Below the pieces are notes generated by a model, which saw nothing but the letters and a program-made list of their open reading frames with translations, ran no database searches and was not told the origin of the DNA. From Actinomycetes bacterium (GTDB lineage Bacteria; Actinomycetota; CALGFH01): a DNA stretch of 64,000 nucleotides. Shown here piece after piece: positions 16,804 through 24,959 of the stretch. Made by a program: the position numbers and the translations under genes. The first letter of the stretch is position 1, and the number at the start of each line of letters is the position of its first letter. Location of the stretch: positions 27,760 to 91,759 of the forward strand of contig DASYUT010000048.1 of assembly GCA_036000965.1 (NCBI GenBank), written 5' to 3'.

Positions 16804-17907
16804 TCAGGCCGCCAGCAGCTCCGCCCACAGGAACCCAGCGAGCTCGGTGGGCGACCGCGGTGACGACCGCGTTCTTGGAATCCTTGCGGGCGGCCAGGCG
16901 CCGGAAGCGGCCGCACAGCCGCAGCTGGGCCGCCCAGGCCCGGGCCACCACCTGAGGGTCCAAGCCCTGCTGGCGTTCGCGCAGCCCGAGCCCGACGGCG
17001 GGGCGGTACTGGTAGGCGGGAGGCCGACTCCACCAGCTGCGCGCGCAGGTGGGCGCTGCCGGTCTTAGTGATGTGGCCCCGCCGGGTCGACGCCCCGCTG
17101 GAATACTCGCTTGGCACCAGGCCGCAGAAGCCGGCGAACGCAGCCGCCCGACCGAACCGGCGCCAGTCACCGACCTCGCTGGCCAGCGTGAGCGCTCCCG
17201 GCCGGGTGCTGCCCCGGTAGGCGGCCAGGCGGTGCACGGCAGCAGCGAACGGCGGGATGGCATGCCAGGCGGCCAGGTCAGCCTCGATCGCGAGCAGCTG
17301 GGCGTCGCGGGCGTCCAGCACCGCCCGGTAGTGCGCATAGGTCGCAGCCAGGGCTAGGTTGTCGAAACGCTGGGCCAGCAGCCAACGCTCGTGGGTCAGC
17401 GTCCAGGCGTTCCCGCCCCGCCAGGGCCGGCCGTGGCGCAGCAGGAACTTCGACAGGCGGTGCCGGGCCCGGGTGCGATCCTGGACGATGTCCCCGCGGG
17501 CGCGGCACAGGTCCCGGACCGCCTCCTCCTCGATGCTGGGGATACGGATCGCGACCAGCTCCCCGGCCCGGTGCAGCCGCGCCAGCCGGCGGCAGTCGCG
17601 CTTATCGGTCTTGACCCGGTCGCCCAGGGCCTTGGGGATCAGCGAGGGCGCGATCACCTCGCAGCCAACCCTCATGCTGTGCAGCAGCCGGGCCAGCTCG
17701 TAGCCGGTCGGGCCGGTGCTGGGAGCAGGCTCGCAGCAGCCGGGGATCGCCGAGGCGGCCAACGAGCCTGCGCACCGACGCCTCGTCGTGGGTGATCCGC
17801 TCGACGTCAGGACCGTCGCGGTCCGGCGCGAGGATCGCCACCGAGATGGTGTCCTTGTGGACGTCCAAGCCGAGGTGGGTCGGGGCGAGATGCGAGACAC
17901 TGGGCAC
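16804..17907 (-). pseudogene. IS110-family transposase with three frameshifts
   Basis: The gene starts at GTG 17907 with AAGGAG seven bases upstream: THLGLDVHKDTISVAILAPD is the RuvC-like DEDD N-terminus. It shifts frame near 17750, continues TGYELARLLHSMRVGCEVIAP and VKTDKRDCRRLARLHRAGEL, then the transposase_20 part FAGFCGLVPSEYSSGASTRRGHITKTGSAHLR, shifts again near 17000 and once more near 16850 before a natural TGA at 16804-16806. All expected domains are recognisable but no single frame spans them, so it is inactive unless the breaks are errors. The element appears to have landed in a serine-recombinase gene whose tail follows at 18008. Confidence 0.8.
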
Positions 17908-18007
17908 GGCCGGCTCCTTCCGTATGTGGCTCCGTCCGCACCATCGTGGATGACCCACGCACTTGGTACCTGCGGAACGGGGCCGGCCGCTCCATGCTGA
18001 CTGCCAG

Positions 18008-18403
18008 GGCGAGCTGGTCGTGATTACCACCGAGATCGGCAAGGCCGAGGCCGCCATCGAACGCTACCTGGACGCCTTCGAGGCGGGCACCCTCCCGGAA
18101 ACGCAGTGTGGCAAGCGGCTGGAGACCCTCGCCGCCAAGATCGCCGACCTGCGCGGCCGCCAGGACGAGCTCCGCGAGCTGCTCGCAAACGCCCAAGTCC
18201 CCCCGCCCACTCCCGCCGACCTGGCAGCGCTCACCCAGCAGCTCCGCGCCACGATCCAGGCTGGCCCTGCCCCGGCCCGCAAGGCGCTCATCGGCGTGCT
18301 GGTCCACGAGGTTCGGGTGACCAGCCGCGCAGCCATCATCCCGGTGTTCCGGGTCCCGGCGGGCAACCACCGCACGGCAAGGTTCGCACAATGTCCAGTT
18401 GGG
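18008..18403 (+). pseudogene. serine recombinase, C-terminal remnant
   Basis: The frame reads GELVVITTEIGKAEAAIERY, then LDAFEAGTLPETQCGKRLET and a long coiled-coil, ending VLVHEVRVTSRAAIIPVFRV. This is the C-terminal coiled-coil and tail of large serine recombinases. The catalytic N-terminal domain and zinc region are absent, apparently cut off by the IS110 insertion. The frame runs on into the adjacent tRNA gene and stops at about 18466, as is typical of integrase genes whose 3' end abuts an attachment site within a tRNA. It is the best marker of how the island arrived. Confidence 0.65.
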
Positions 18404-18477
18404 TGCCCGCGACAGGAATCGAACCTGCGGCCTTCTGCTCCGGAGGCAGACGCTCTGTTCCGCTGAGCTACGCGGGC
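18404..18477 (-). tRNA. tRNA-Arg (anticodon CCG)
   Basis: A full cloverleaf is visible on the minus strand. The acceptor strand GCCCGCG pairs with CGCGGGC, with discriminator A. The D-arm starts TAGCTCAGCGGAACAGAGC. The anticodon arm TCTGC-CTCCGGA-GCAGA gives anticodon CCG. The T-arm is GCAGG-TTCGATT-CCTGT. CCA is not encoded. It reads CGG codons, frequent in this GC-rich genome. It is intact, lies at the junction of the accessory island and conserved chromosome, and abuts the serine-recombinase tail, so it is the likely integration site. argS lies 0.8 kb downstream on the other strand. Confidence 0.93.
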
Positions 18478-18552
18478 CTCTTTGACGCTTCTCTGGAGCC
18501 CGATCCTAAGGAAGGAGGCGAGGACCCGCAACCTTGTCGCGGTGATGCACCT

Positions 18553-18599
18553 CCTCCCCTGGGGCCATCCTCCCCTGGGGCCATCCTCCCCTGGGTCAT
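18553..18599 (+). repeat. tandem repeat, 16-bp unit, about 3 copies
   Basis: CCTCCCCTGGGGCCAT occurs at 18553-18568 and 18569-18584 exactly, and a third copy with one base lost follows to 18599. It lies in the 378-bp spacer between tRNA-Arg and the response regulator, where I see no gene. Confidence 0.85.
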
Positions 18600-18856
18600 C
18601 GGGCGTCCGAGCAGCTCGGGCATGACGAGGATGTGCTCGGCGGTCCATCCGTTCCGCTCCGGGCAGGTCGAGAGGATCACGCTACATTGTGGGCAGGGTT
18701 GCGGGTGGTGCCGGGCGGGGGGCGGCGCGTATCGTTACCAATCCGGACGTGATCGCGTCCGTGTCATGGAAGCTGCTGCTTAGAGGCCCTGTGCTATGCT
18801 CCCGCCCGCCCCGCTCGCCGCCCGAAGTTTCCGCCTGCGCTCTCTGGGTCCCCTTT

Positions 18857-19261
18857 ATGACCAATGCTCGTATCCTGGTCGTTGATGACGATCGGGTCAT
18901 CCAGCAGTTGCTCAAGGTCAACCTCGAACTCGAGGGCTACGAGGTCGAGATCGCCTCGGACGGTGAGGAGGCGCTCGCGTCGTTCGGGATGTTCCAGCCG
19001 CACCTCGTGCTGCTCGATATCATGATGCCGAAACTGGACGGCTGGGAGGTCTCCCGCCGGCTCAAGGACCAGCCCGGCGGCCCGACCGTCCCGATCGTCC
19101 TGCTGTCCGCCCGGGCCCAGGACACCGACGTCAAACGGGGCAGCGAGCTGGGGGTGGCCGCGTACGTGACCAAGCCGTTCGATCCGATCCAGCTCCTCGA
19201 CCTGGTCGCGGACCTGCTGACCCGCCGGGACTACCACGGCGCGAGCCCGGGGCTGCAATGA
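18857..19261 (+). CDS. CheY-like single-domain response regulator
   Basis: A 134-residue stand-alone receiver domain. It begins ARILVVDDDRVIQQLLKVNL (acidic pocket DDD at ~10-12), has the phospho-acceptor aspartate in LVLLDIMMPKLDGWE (D55), the conserved serine in VLLSARAQ and the KPFDP lysine. No output domain follows, so it acts through a protein partner. The start is ATG 18857; a possible -10 box (CTATGCT) lies about 55 bases upstream. Its TGA overlaps the argS ATG (ATGA), so it is cotranslated with argS. No histidine kinase lies in the intact region nearby. Confidence 0.87.
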   Translation: MTNARILVVDDDRVIQQLLKVNLELEGYEVEIASDGEEALASFGMFQPHLVLLDIMMPKLDGWEVSRRLKDQPGGPTVPIVLLSARAQDTDVKRGSELGVAAYVTKPFDPIQLLDLVADLLTRRDYHGASPGLQ

Positions 19262-20949
19262 GCGCGGCCGCCGTGCTGCCTGTCCAGCGGGAGCTGTCCG
19301 ACCTGTTCGCTGGGGCCCTTCGCCGCGCCGTCGAGGCCGGCGCGCTCGACCTCGACCCTGACGCGGTCGGCACGCCGGTGCTCGAGCGCCCCCGCCAGGC
19401 CGAGCACGGCGACTGGGCGACCAACGTCGCCCTGGTGCTCGCCAAGGCGGCCAAGGCCCCGCCCCGCAAGGTGGCCGAGACGATGGTGGCCCATCTGGAG
19501 ATCCCCGACTGGGTGGCCGGGGTCGAGGTGGCCGGGCCGGGCTTCGTGAACGTGCGGCTCGCGCAGGGCTGGTTCGCCGACCTGGTGCGCCGGGTCGTCG
19601 CAGCGGGCGACGCCTTCGGCCGGGTCGCGATCGGTGAGGGCCGCAAGGTGCAGGTCGAGTTCATCTCGGCCAACCCGACCGGCCCGCTGCACGTCGGCAA
19701 CGCCCGCGGTGCCGCCCTGGGCGACTCGCTCGCCCGCCTGCTCGACGCCGGCGGCTACGAGGTGGAACGCGAGTATTACTTCAACGACGCCGGCCGCCAG
19801 ATCGACCTGCTCGGCCAGAGCGTCGAGGCCGCCTACCTGTCCCTGCTAGGGCGCCCGGTCGACCCGCCCGAGGACGGCTACAAGGGCGACTACATCGGGG
19901 AGCTGGCCAAGGCGCTCGAGGCCGAACGCGGCGCCTCCCTCGCCGGCCTTGACCCCGACACCCGCCGGGAGCTGATCACCGAGTGGTCCTACCGGCAGAT
20001 GCTGGTCTCCATCCGCGACACCCTCGAGCGCTTCGGCGTCCACTTCGACGTGTGGTTCTCCGAGCGCACCCTCCACGAGTCGGGCGCCATCCTCACCACG
20101 GTCGAGGAGCTCCGCCGGCTCGAGGTGGTGGACGACCGGGACGGGGCCGTGTTCCTGCGCACGACCGCGTTCGGCGACGACAAGGACCGGCCCCTGGTCC
20201 GCTCGAACGGGATCCCGACCTACTTCGGGGCCGACGCCGCCTACATGCGCGACAAGTTCCAGCGCGGCTTCGAGACGGTGGTCTACGTCTGGGGCGCCGA
20301 CCACCACGGGTACGGGCCCCGGATGCGCGCGATCGCCCGGGCCCTCGGTCACGGGGACGAGTCCGTCGAGTTCCTCGTGTTCCAGTTCGTGAACCTGCTC
20401 CGGGGCGGCGAGCCGGTGCGGATGAGCAAGCGCTCGGGCGACTACATCCTGTTCGACGAGCTGGTCGAGGAGGTCGGCAAGGACGCCGCGCGCTACACGA
20501 TGCTGCGCTACTCGCCCGACGCCGCGATCGACCTCGACATCGACGTGGTCACCCGCCAGTCGATGGACAACCCGGTCTACTACGTCCAGTACGCCCACGC
20601 CCGCATCTCGAGCGTGCTCCGCCAGGGCCAGGAGCAGGGGTTCACGCCTGTGCCGGTCGAGCAGGCCGACCTCGGGCTGCTCGTCCACCCGATGGAGGCG
20701 GCCCTGCTGCGCCAGCTCGCCGCCATGGAGGAGCTGGTCGCGCTGGCCGTGCGGCAGCGCGCCCCCCACCGCCTCACGCGCTACGCCGAGGACCTGGCGG
20801 CCGCGTTCCACCGCTTCTATGGCGAGTGCCGGGTCCTCACCGACGACCTGGCGCTGTCGAGCGCCCGCTGGTGGCTGTCCGTGGCAACCCGCCAGGTGCT
20901 GGCCAACACCCTCGGCCTGATCGGGGTGGACGCGCCCGAGCGCATGTGA
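19258..20949 (+). CDS. argS: arginyl-tRNA synthetase
   Basis: A 563-residue class I synthetase that charges tRNA-Arg. The HIGH motif is ANPTGPLHVGNARGAALGD around residue 140 and the KMSKS equivalent is RMSKRSG around 387-393. The N-terminal additional domain (~1-110) and the C-terminal DALR anticodon-binding domain (~450-563, with YVQYAHARISS) are present, so it is full length. It begins within the stop of the response regulator. In Mycobacterium and Streptomyces argS leads the lysA-hom-thrC-thrB group; here lysA is missing and hom follows after 373 bp. Confidence 0.97.
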   Translation: MSAAAVLPVQRELSDLFAGALRRAVEAGALDLDPDAVGTPVLERPRQAEHGDWATNVALVLAKAAKAPPRKVAETMVAHLEIPDWVAGVEVAGPGFVNVRLAQGWFADLVRRVVAAGDAFGRVAIGEGRKVQVEFISANPTGPLHVGNARGAALGDSLARLLDAGGYEVEREYYFNDAGRQIDLLGQSVEAAYLSLLGRPVDPPEDGYKGDYIGELAKALEAERGASLAGLDPDTRRELITEWSYRQMLVSIRDTLERFGVHFDVWFSERTLHESGAILTTVEELRRLEVVDDRDGAVFLRTTAFGDDKDRPLVRSNGIPTYFGADAAYMRDKFQRGFETVVYVWGADHHGYGPRMRAIARALGHGDESVEFLVFQFVNLLRGGEPVRMSKRSGDYILFDELVEEVGKDAARYTMLRYSPDAAIDLDIDVVTRQSMDNPVYYVQYAHARISSVLRQGQEQGFTPVPVEQADLGLLVHPMEAALLRQLAAMEELVALAVRQRAPHRLTRYAEDLAAAFHRFYGECRVLTDDLALSSARWWLSVATRQVLANTLGLIGVDAPERM

Positions 20950-21322
20950 CCGCGGTGTGGCCGGATCGCCCACCCGGCCGGACGGCGTGCCACGCAGGAG
21001 CTCAGAAGTCCTGCACGGAACTCGACGCGGTGACCAGAAGGACCTGCGAGGTTCCGGGCGGCAGGTGCCCAGGGGGTGGGCGCGCGGCCGGGGGTGCCGT
21101 TGACCCCTCGCGTCCGGCAAGATGGTCGCCTGCCGATGCCGTGGCCTGGGGGCTGCTGACCCTGGGCGGCGCGGTGGTCCGGGGCTGACCTCGCTCCGGG
21201 TGGACGCGCAGGGACCCCGGCCCAGCCCGGCCTCCGCAGGACGGGGCTCCGGGTCTGGGTCGAGGGGGCTCCGGGTCTGGGTCGACCGGTGCCAGGCGCG
21301 CGGGACGAAAGGGCGGGAGCAC
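20950..21322. other. argS-hom spacer with a dispersed repeat
   Basis: No gene is visible in this 373 bp where lysA stands in related genomes. A GC hairpin (GGCCGG...CCGGCC, about 20961-20983) just after argS could end transcription. A 45-bp repeat copy at 21007-21051 also occurs at 34907-34965. GGGGCTCCGGGTCTGGGTCGA is partly duplicated near 21243-21290. Confidence 0.5.
21007..21051 (+). repeat. dispersed intergenic repeat, copy 1
   Basis: The segment starts AGTCCTGCACGGAACTCGAC and ends AGGACCTGCGAGG. The copy at 34907-34965 shares AGTCCTGCACG, CTCGACGC, GACCAG and AGGAC-TGCGAGG. Both have GTCCT near the left end and AGGAC near the right, allowing a hairpin. Both copies lie between operons. 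Confidence 0.6.
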
Positions 21323-22630
21323 GTGGGCGAGCCGGTCAGGGTCGGCATGCTGGGGTGCGGCGTGGTCGGCACCGGGGTGGCCCGGCTTCTGGTCGACCAC
21401 GCCGTGCGGGTCGCTGACCGGGCCGGTGCGCCCATCCTCCTGCACCGGGTCGCGGTGCGCGACGTGACCCGCAAGCGCGACCCGGCGGTCGACCCGACCC
21501 GGATCACCGGCAGGGCCGCCGACGTGGTCACCGACCCCGAGGTGGACGTCGTGGTCGAGGTCATGGGCGGCATCGAGCCCGCCCGCAGCCTCATCGTGGA
21601 GGCCCTGCGGCTCGGCAAGCCTGTCGTCACCGCCAACAAGGAGCTGCTCGCCACCCACGGTGAGCAGCTCTTCGAGGCCGCAGACGCGGCCGCGGTGGAC
21701 CTCAAGTTCGAGGCGGCGGTGGCCGGCGCGATCCCCATCATCCACCCCCTCAAGGAGTCGCTGGCCGGGGACCGCCTGCGCCGCGTCCTCGGGATCGTCA
21801 ACGGGACCACCAACTACGTCCTGTGGCGCATGGCGTCGACCGGGGCGAGCTACGCCGAGGCGCTGGCCGAGGCGACCGAGCTCGGCTATGCCGAGCCAGA
21901 CCCGTCAGCCGACGTCGAGGGGTTCGACGCCGCCGCCAAGTGCGCGATCCTGGCCAGCCTGGCCTTCAACACCCGGGTCGTGGCGAGCGACGTCTACCGG
22001 GAGGGCATCACCGACGTGACCGCCGCCGACATCGCCGCGGCGGCCCGGATGGGCTACACGGTGAAGCTGCTCGCCATCGCCGAGGAGGTGGGCGACGAGG
22101 TGAGCGTGCGCGTGCACCCGGCCATGGTCCCCGACACCCATCCGCTCGCCGGCGTGACCGAGGCGTACAACGCGGTCTTCGTCGAGGGCGACGCGGTCGG
22201 CCAGCTCATGTTCTACGGTCGCGGGGCCGGGGGCCTGCCGACCGGTTCGGCCGTGCTCGGCGACCTGGTCGGCGTGGCCCGCAACCGCGCCCAGGGCGCC
22301 CGCGGGGTGGGCTGCACCTGCGTGTACCAGCGGCGGGTGCGCGGCATGGAGGACGTCGACACGCAGTACTATCTGGCCTTGGACGTGGCCGACCGGCCGG
22401 GCGTGCTCGCGCAGGTGGCGGCCGTGTTCGGCGAGCACGGCGTGTCCATCCGGTCGGTCCTGCAGCGGGGCAAGGGTGACCAGGCCCAGCTCGTGCTGGT
22501 CACTCACCTGGCCAAGGAGGGGGCCATGCGGGCCACCCTGGCCCGGCTGGCCGACCTCCCCGTGGTCAGCAGCCTGGCGAGCGTCATGCGGGTCGAAGGT
22601 GAGGAGGCCGACGAGGTGATGCTCAGGTGA
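21323..22630 (+). CDS. hom: homoserine dehydrogenase
   Basis: A 435-residue enzyme that reduces aspartate semialdehyde to homoserine, the branch point to threonine and methionine. The NAD(P)-binding motif [17 protein letters not shown] is at residues ~7-23; the catalytic domain carries [22 protein letters not shown] and [13 protein letters not shown]-terminal ACT domain (~350-435, [20 protein letters not shown]) gives the usual threonine feedback control. I chose GTG 21323 because GGCGGGAG precedes it and the dinucleotide motif then starts at the normal distance; a longer frame exists upstream. It is followed by thrC and thrB, giving the homoserine-to-threonine pathway in order. Confidence 0.95.
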   Translation: MGEPVRVGMLGCGVVGTGVARLLVDHAVRVADRAGAPILLHRVAVRDVTRKRDPAVDPTRITGRAADVVTDPEVDVVVEVMGGIEPARSLIVEALRLGKPVVTANKELLATHGEQLFEAADAAAVDLKFEAAVAGAIPIIHPLKESLAGDRLRRVLGIVNGTTNYVLWRMASTGASYAEALAEATELGYAEPDPSADVEGFDAAAKCAILASLAFNTRVVASDVYREGITDVTAADIAAAARMGYTVKLLAIAEEVGDEVSVRVHPAMVPDTHPLAGVTEAYNAVFVEGDAVGQLMFYGRGAGGLPTGSAVLGDLVGVARNRAQGARGVGCTCVYQRRVRGMEDVDTQYYLALDVADRPGVLAQVAAVFGEHGVSIRSVLQRGKGDQAQLVLVTHLAKEGAMRATLARLADLPVVSSLASVMRVEGEEADEVMLR

Positions 22631-22639
22631 ACCGCCGGA

Positions 22640-22718
22640 GGGTTCGGGCAGCCCCGGGGGGGTGCCCGATGAGAACGGGTGGGGGTTCGGGGGAGCCCAG
22701 GGGGGTGCCTCGATGAAC
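22640..22718 (+). repeat. duplicated ribosome-binding/start region before thrC
   Basis: Two related blocks, 22640-22673 and 22683-22718, each read GGGTTCGGG...AGCCC..GGGGGGTGCC..GATGA. The second contains the chosen thrC start (ATG 22713). The first offers a second start codon (GTG 22662) in frame, which would add 17 residues. A local duplication of the translation start is the simplest explanation. Confidence 0.65.
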
Positions 22719-23786
22719 ATGACCGCGCGGCGGGCGTGGCCCGGGGTCGTCGAACGCTACCGCGACCGCCTGCCGGTCGGTCCGAGCACGCCGGTGGTCA
22801 CCCTGCTCGAGGGCGGCACCCCGCTGCTGCCCGCACCCGTGCTGTCGGCCCGCACCGGCTGCGAGGTGCATCTGAAGATCGAGGGCGCCAACCCGACCGG
22901 CTCGTTCAAGGACCGGGGCATGACCGTCGCGGTCTCCAAGGCGGTGGAGGAGGGCAGCCGGGCCGTGCTGTGCGCTTCGACCGGCAACACCTCGGCCTCC
23001 GCGGCCGCCTACGCGGCCCGGGCCGCCCTCACCTGCGCCGTGCTGGTCCCGGAGGGCAAGATCGCCGCCGGCAAGCTCGCGCAGGCGCTGGTCCACGGCG
23101 CCACCGTGCTCGCCGTGGACGGCTCCTTCGACGACTGCCTGACGCTCGCCCGCGACCTCGCCGACGACTACCCGGTGACGCTGGTGAACTCGGTGAATCC
23201 ATTCCGCATCCAGGGGCAGAAGACGGTCGCGTTCGAGATCGTCGAGGCGCTCGGCCGGGCGCCGGACGTCCACTGCATCCCGGTCGGGAACGCAGGCAAC
23301 ATCACCGCCACCTGGCTCGGCTACCGCGAGGCGGCCGAGTTCGGGCTGGCCGCTGCGCGCCCGGCCATGCGCGGGTTCCAGGCGGCGGGGGCAGCCCCGC
23401 TGGTGCTCGGCCGGCCGGTGGCCAGCCCGTCCACGATTGCCACCGCGATCCGCATCGGCAAGCCGGCCTCGGCCGCCGGGGCCAGGCAGGCGGTGCAGGA
23501 GTCGGGCGGCGGGCTGGCCGCAGTGACCGACCGGCAGATCATGGCCGCCTACCGCCTGCTCGCCCGCGAGGAGGGCGTGTTCGTGGAGATGGCGTCGGCC
23601 GCCTCCGTGGCGGGCCTGCTGGCCTTGGCCGCCGAGGGCTCGGTCGAGCGGGGCGGCCTGGTGGTCGCCACCCTCACCGGCAACGGGCTGAAGGACCCCG
23701 ACTGGGCCGTGGCCGGAGCCCCTCCACCAGTCCGGGTGCCGGTGGACGTCCAGGCCGCCGCCCAAGCCCTGGGCCTGGAGGGCTAG
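22713..23786 (+). CDS. thrC: threonine synthase
   Basis: A 357-residue PLP enzyme that converts O-phosphohomoserine to threonine. The PLP-binding lysine is K66 in [24 protein letters not shown] and the glycine-rich [16 protein letters not shown] bind the cofactor phosphate. Length and fold-type II layout match the short actinobacterial form. I chose ATG 22713 with AGGGGGG seven bases upstream; an in-frame GTG at 22662 adds residues typical of duplicated leader DNA. It sits between hom and thrB on the same strand, as in Mycobacterium. Confidence 0.95.
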   Translation: MNMTARRAWPGVVERYRDRLPVGPSTPVVTLLEGGTPLLPAPVLSARTGCEVHLKIEGANPTGSFKDRGMTVAVSKAVEEGSRAVLCASTGNTSASAAAYAARAALTCAVLVPEGKIAAGKLAQALVHGATVLAVDGSFDDCLTLARDLADDYPVTLVNSVNPFRIQGQKTVAFEIVEALGRAPDVHCIPVGNAGNITATWLGYREAAEFGLAAARPAMRGFQAAGAAPLVLGRPVASPSTIATAIRIGKPASAAGARQAVQESGGGLAAVTDRQIMAAYRLLAREEGVFVEMASAASVAGLLALAAEGSVERGGLVVATLTGNGLKDPDWAVAGAPPPVRVPVDVQAAAQALGLEG

Positions 23787-23893
23787 GGCCCACCCGCCGG
23801 GAGCGACCCGGCGCGGGCACGATTTCGCTGGCCCCGACATCCTGCTGCGCCTACTTCTCAAACACCTGCAGCTCGGAGGCGCGGCCGGCCGGG

Positions 23894-23899
23894 TAGGCT
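23894..23899 (+). promoter_or_regulatory. -10 box TAGGCT of a likely leaderless thrB transcript
   Basis: TAGGCT ends seven bases before the thrB ATG at 23907 and no ribosome-binding site is present. This spacing places the transcription start at or next to the start codon, as in leaderless actinobacterial mRNAs. It implies that thrB has its own promoter besides the one before hom. Confidence 0.5.
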
Positions 23900-23906
23900 C
23901 CCGGCC

Positions 23907-24821
23907 ATGACCGCCCGCGTCCACGTCCAGGCGCCCGCCACCAGCGCCAACCTCGGCCCGGGGTTCGACACCGCCGGCCTCGCGCTGGACTGGTGGGACC
24001 GGCTCGAGCTGATCCCCGACCCCGCGCCCGGGAGCGCGCTCACCTCCATGCAGGTGACCGGGGAGCAGGCCGAGCTGATCCCCACCGGCTCCGACAACCT
24101 GGTCAGGCGCGCGATGGCCCGGCTCGCCGAGCGCGTGGGCGCCGACCTGCCCGAGGTCCACCTCTCGCTGGTCAAGGGCTTCCCGCTCGGCCGCGGGTTC
24201 GGCTCGAGCGCCGCCGCCGTGGTGCTCGGCCTGCTCGCGGCGCGGGCCCTGGTCGCCCCGGACCTGCCCGCCGCCGAGGTCCTCGACCTGGCCACCGAGC
24301 TGGAGGGCCATCCCGACAACGTCGCCCCCTGCCTGGCCGGCGGCGCGACCCTGAGCTGGCGGGAGGGCGGGCTGGTCCGCTCCCGGCCGGTGGAGGTGCA
24401 CCCCGACCTGGTCGCGCTCGGCCTGGTCGCACCGGAGGCGATGCCGACCCGGGAGGCCCGCCGCCTGCTGCCCGAGCGGGTGCCCTTCGCCGACGCGGCG
24501 CGCACCGCGAGCCGGGCCGCCCTGCTGCCGCTCGCCCTCGCCGGTGACTTCGACCTGCTCCTGCCGGCAACCGACGACGTGCTGCACCAGCCGCCGCGGC
24601 TCGCCCGCGTCCCTGGCACCGCGGCCCTGCTGGAGCTGCTCCGCAGCCGGGGCCACGCCGCGTTCCTGTCCGGGGCCGGGCCGTCCCTGCTCGTCCTGGC
24701 CCCGCGCTCGGGCCTCGACGACGTGCGCGCGGTCGCCGACGAGGCCGTCCAGGGGTCCGCCTGGCGCGTCAAGGCCCTCGAGGTCTCCCGCTCGGGCGCG
24801 GAGGCCACGGCAACGACGTGA
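23907..24821 (+). CDS. thrB: homoserine kinase
   Basis: A 304-residue GHMP-family kinase that phosphorylates homoserine, feeding ThrC. The N-terminal APATSANLGPGFDTAGLAL is the family start; the ATP-binding loop GFPLGRGFGSSAAAVVLG is at residues ~91-108; the C-terminal GHMP motif FLSGAGPSLLVLAP is at ~253-266. Length is typical. There is no ribosome-binding site, but a TAGGCT box lies seven bases upstream, suggesting leaderless expression. Its last codons lie in the first unit of a 27-bp tandem repeat. Confidence 0.95.
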   Translation: MTARVHVQAPATSANLGPGFDTAGLALDWWDRLELIPDPAPGSALTSMQVTGEQAELIPTGSDNLVRRAMARLAERVGADLPEVHLSLVKGFPLGRGFGSSAAAVVLGLLAARALVAPDLPAAEVLDLATELEGHPDNVAPCLAGGATLSWREGGLVRSRPVEVHPDLVALGLVAPEAMPTREARRLLPERVPFADAARTASRAALLPLALAGDFDLLLPATDDVLHQPPRLARVPGTAALLELLRSRGHAAFLSGAGPSLLVLAPRSGLDDVRAVADEAVQGSAWRVKALEVSRSGAEATATT

Positions 24822-24862
24822 GCAAGGTCACGCAGGGCAACGACTTGAGCAAGGTTACGCAG
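24809..24862 (+). repeat. 27-bp tandem duplication at the thrB stop
   Basis: Two units, 24809-24835 and 24836-24862, both read GGCAACGAC-TGAGCAAGGT-ACGCAG and differ at two positions. The first unit contains the thrB stop codon. Confidence 0.9.
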
Positions 24863-24959
24863 CACCATTGAGCTATCCCGTAGCCCATGCGTAGACTCGC
24901 TCAAGTCCTGGGAGCCTGCGCCGAAGAGGTTCGCGGACTCCCTCCCCTGCATCGCACCC

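Noticed and set aside
16317..17990. Exact ends of the IS110 element
   Set aside because: The family has no inverted repeats and I could not identify flanking duplicated target bases, so only the transposase gene is annotated.
20950..21322. T-box or threonine attenuator before hom
   Set aside because: No T-box sequence and no Thr-codon-rich leader peptide were found; the hairpin near argS is better read as that gene's end.
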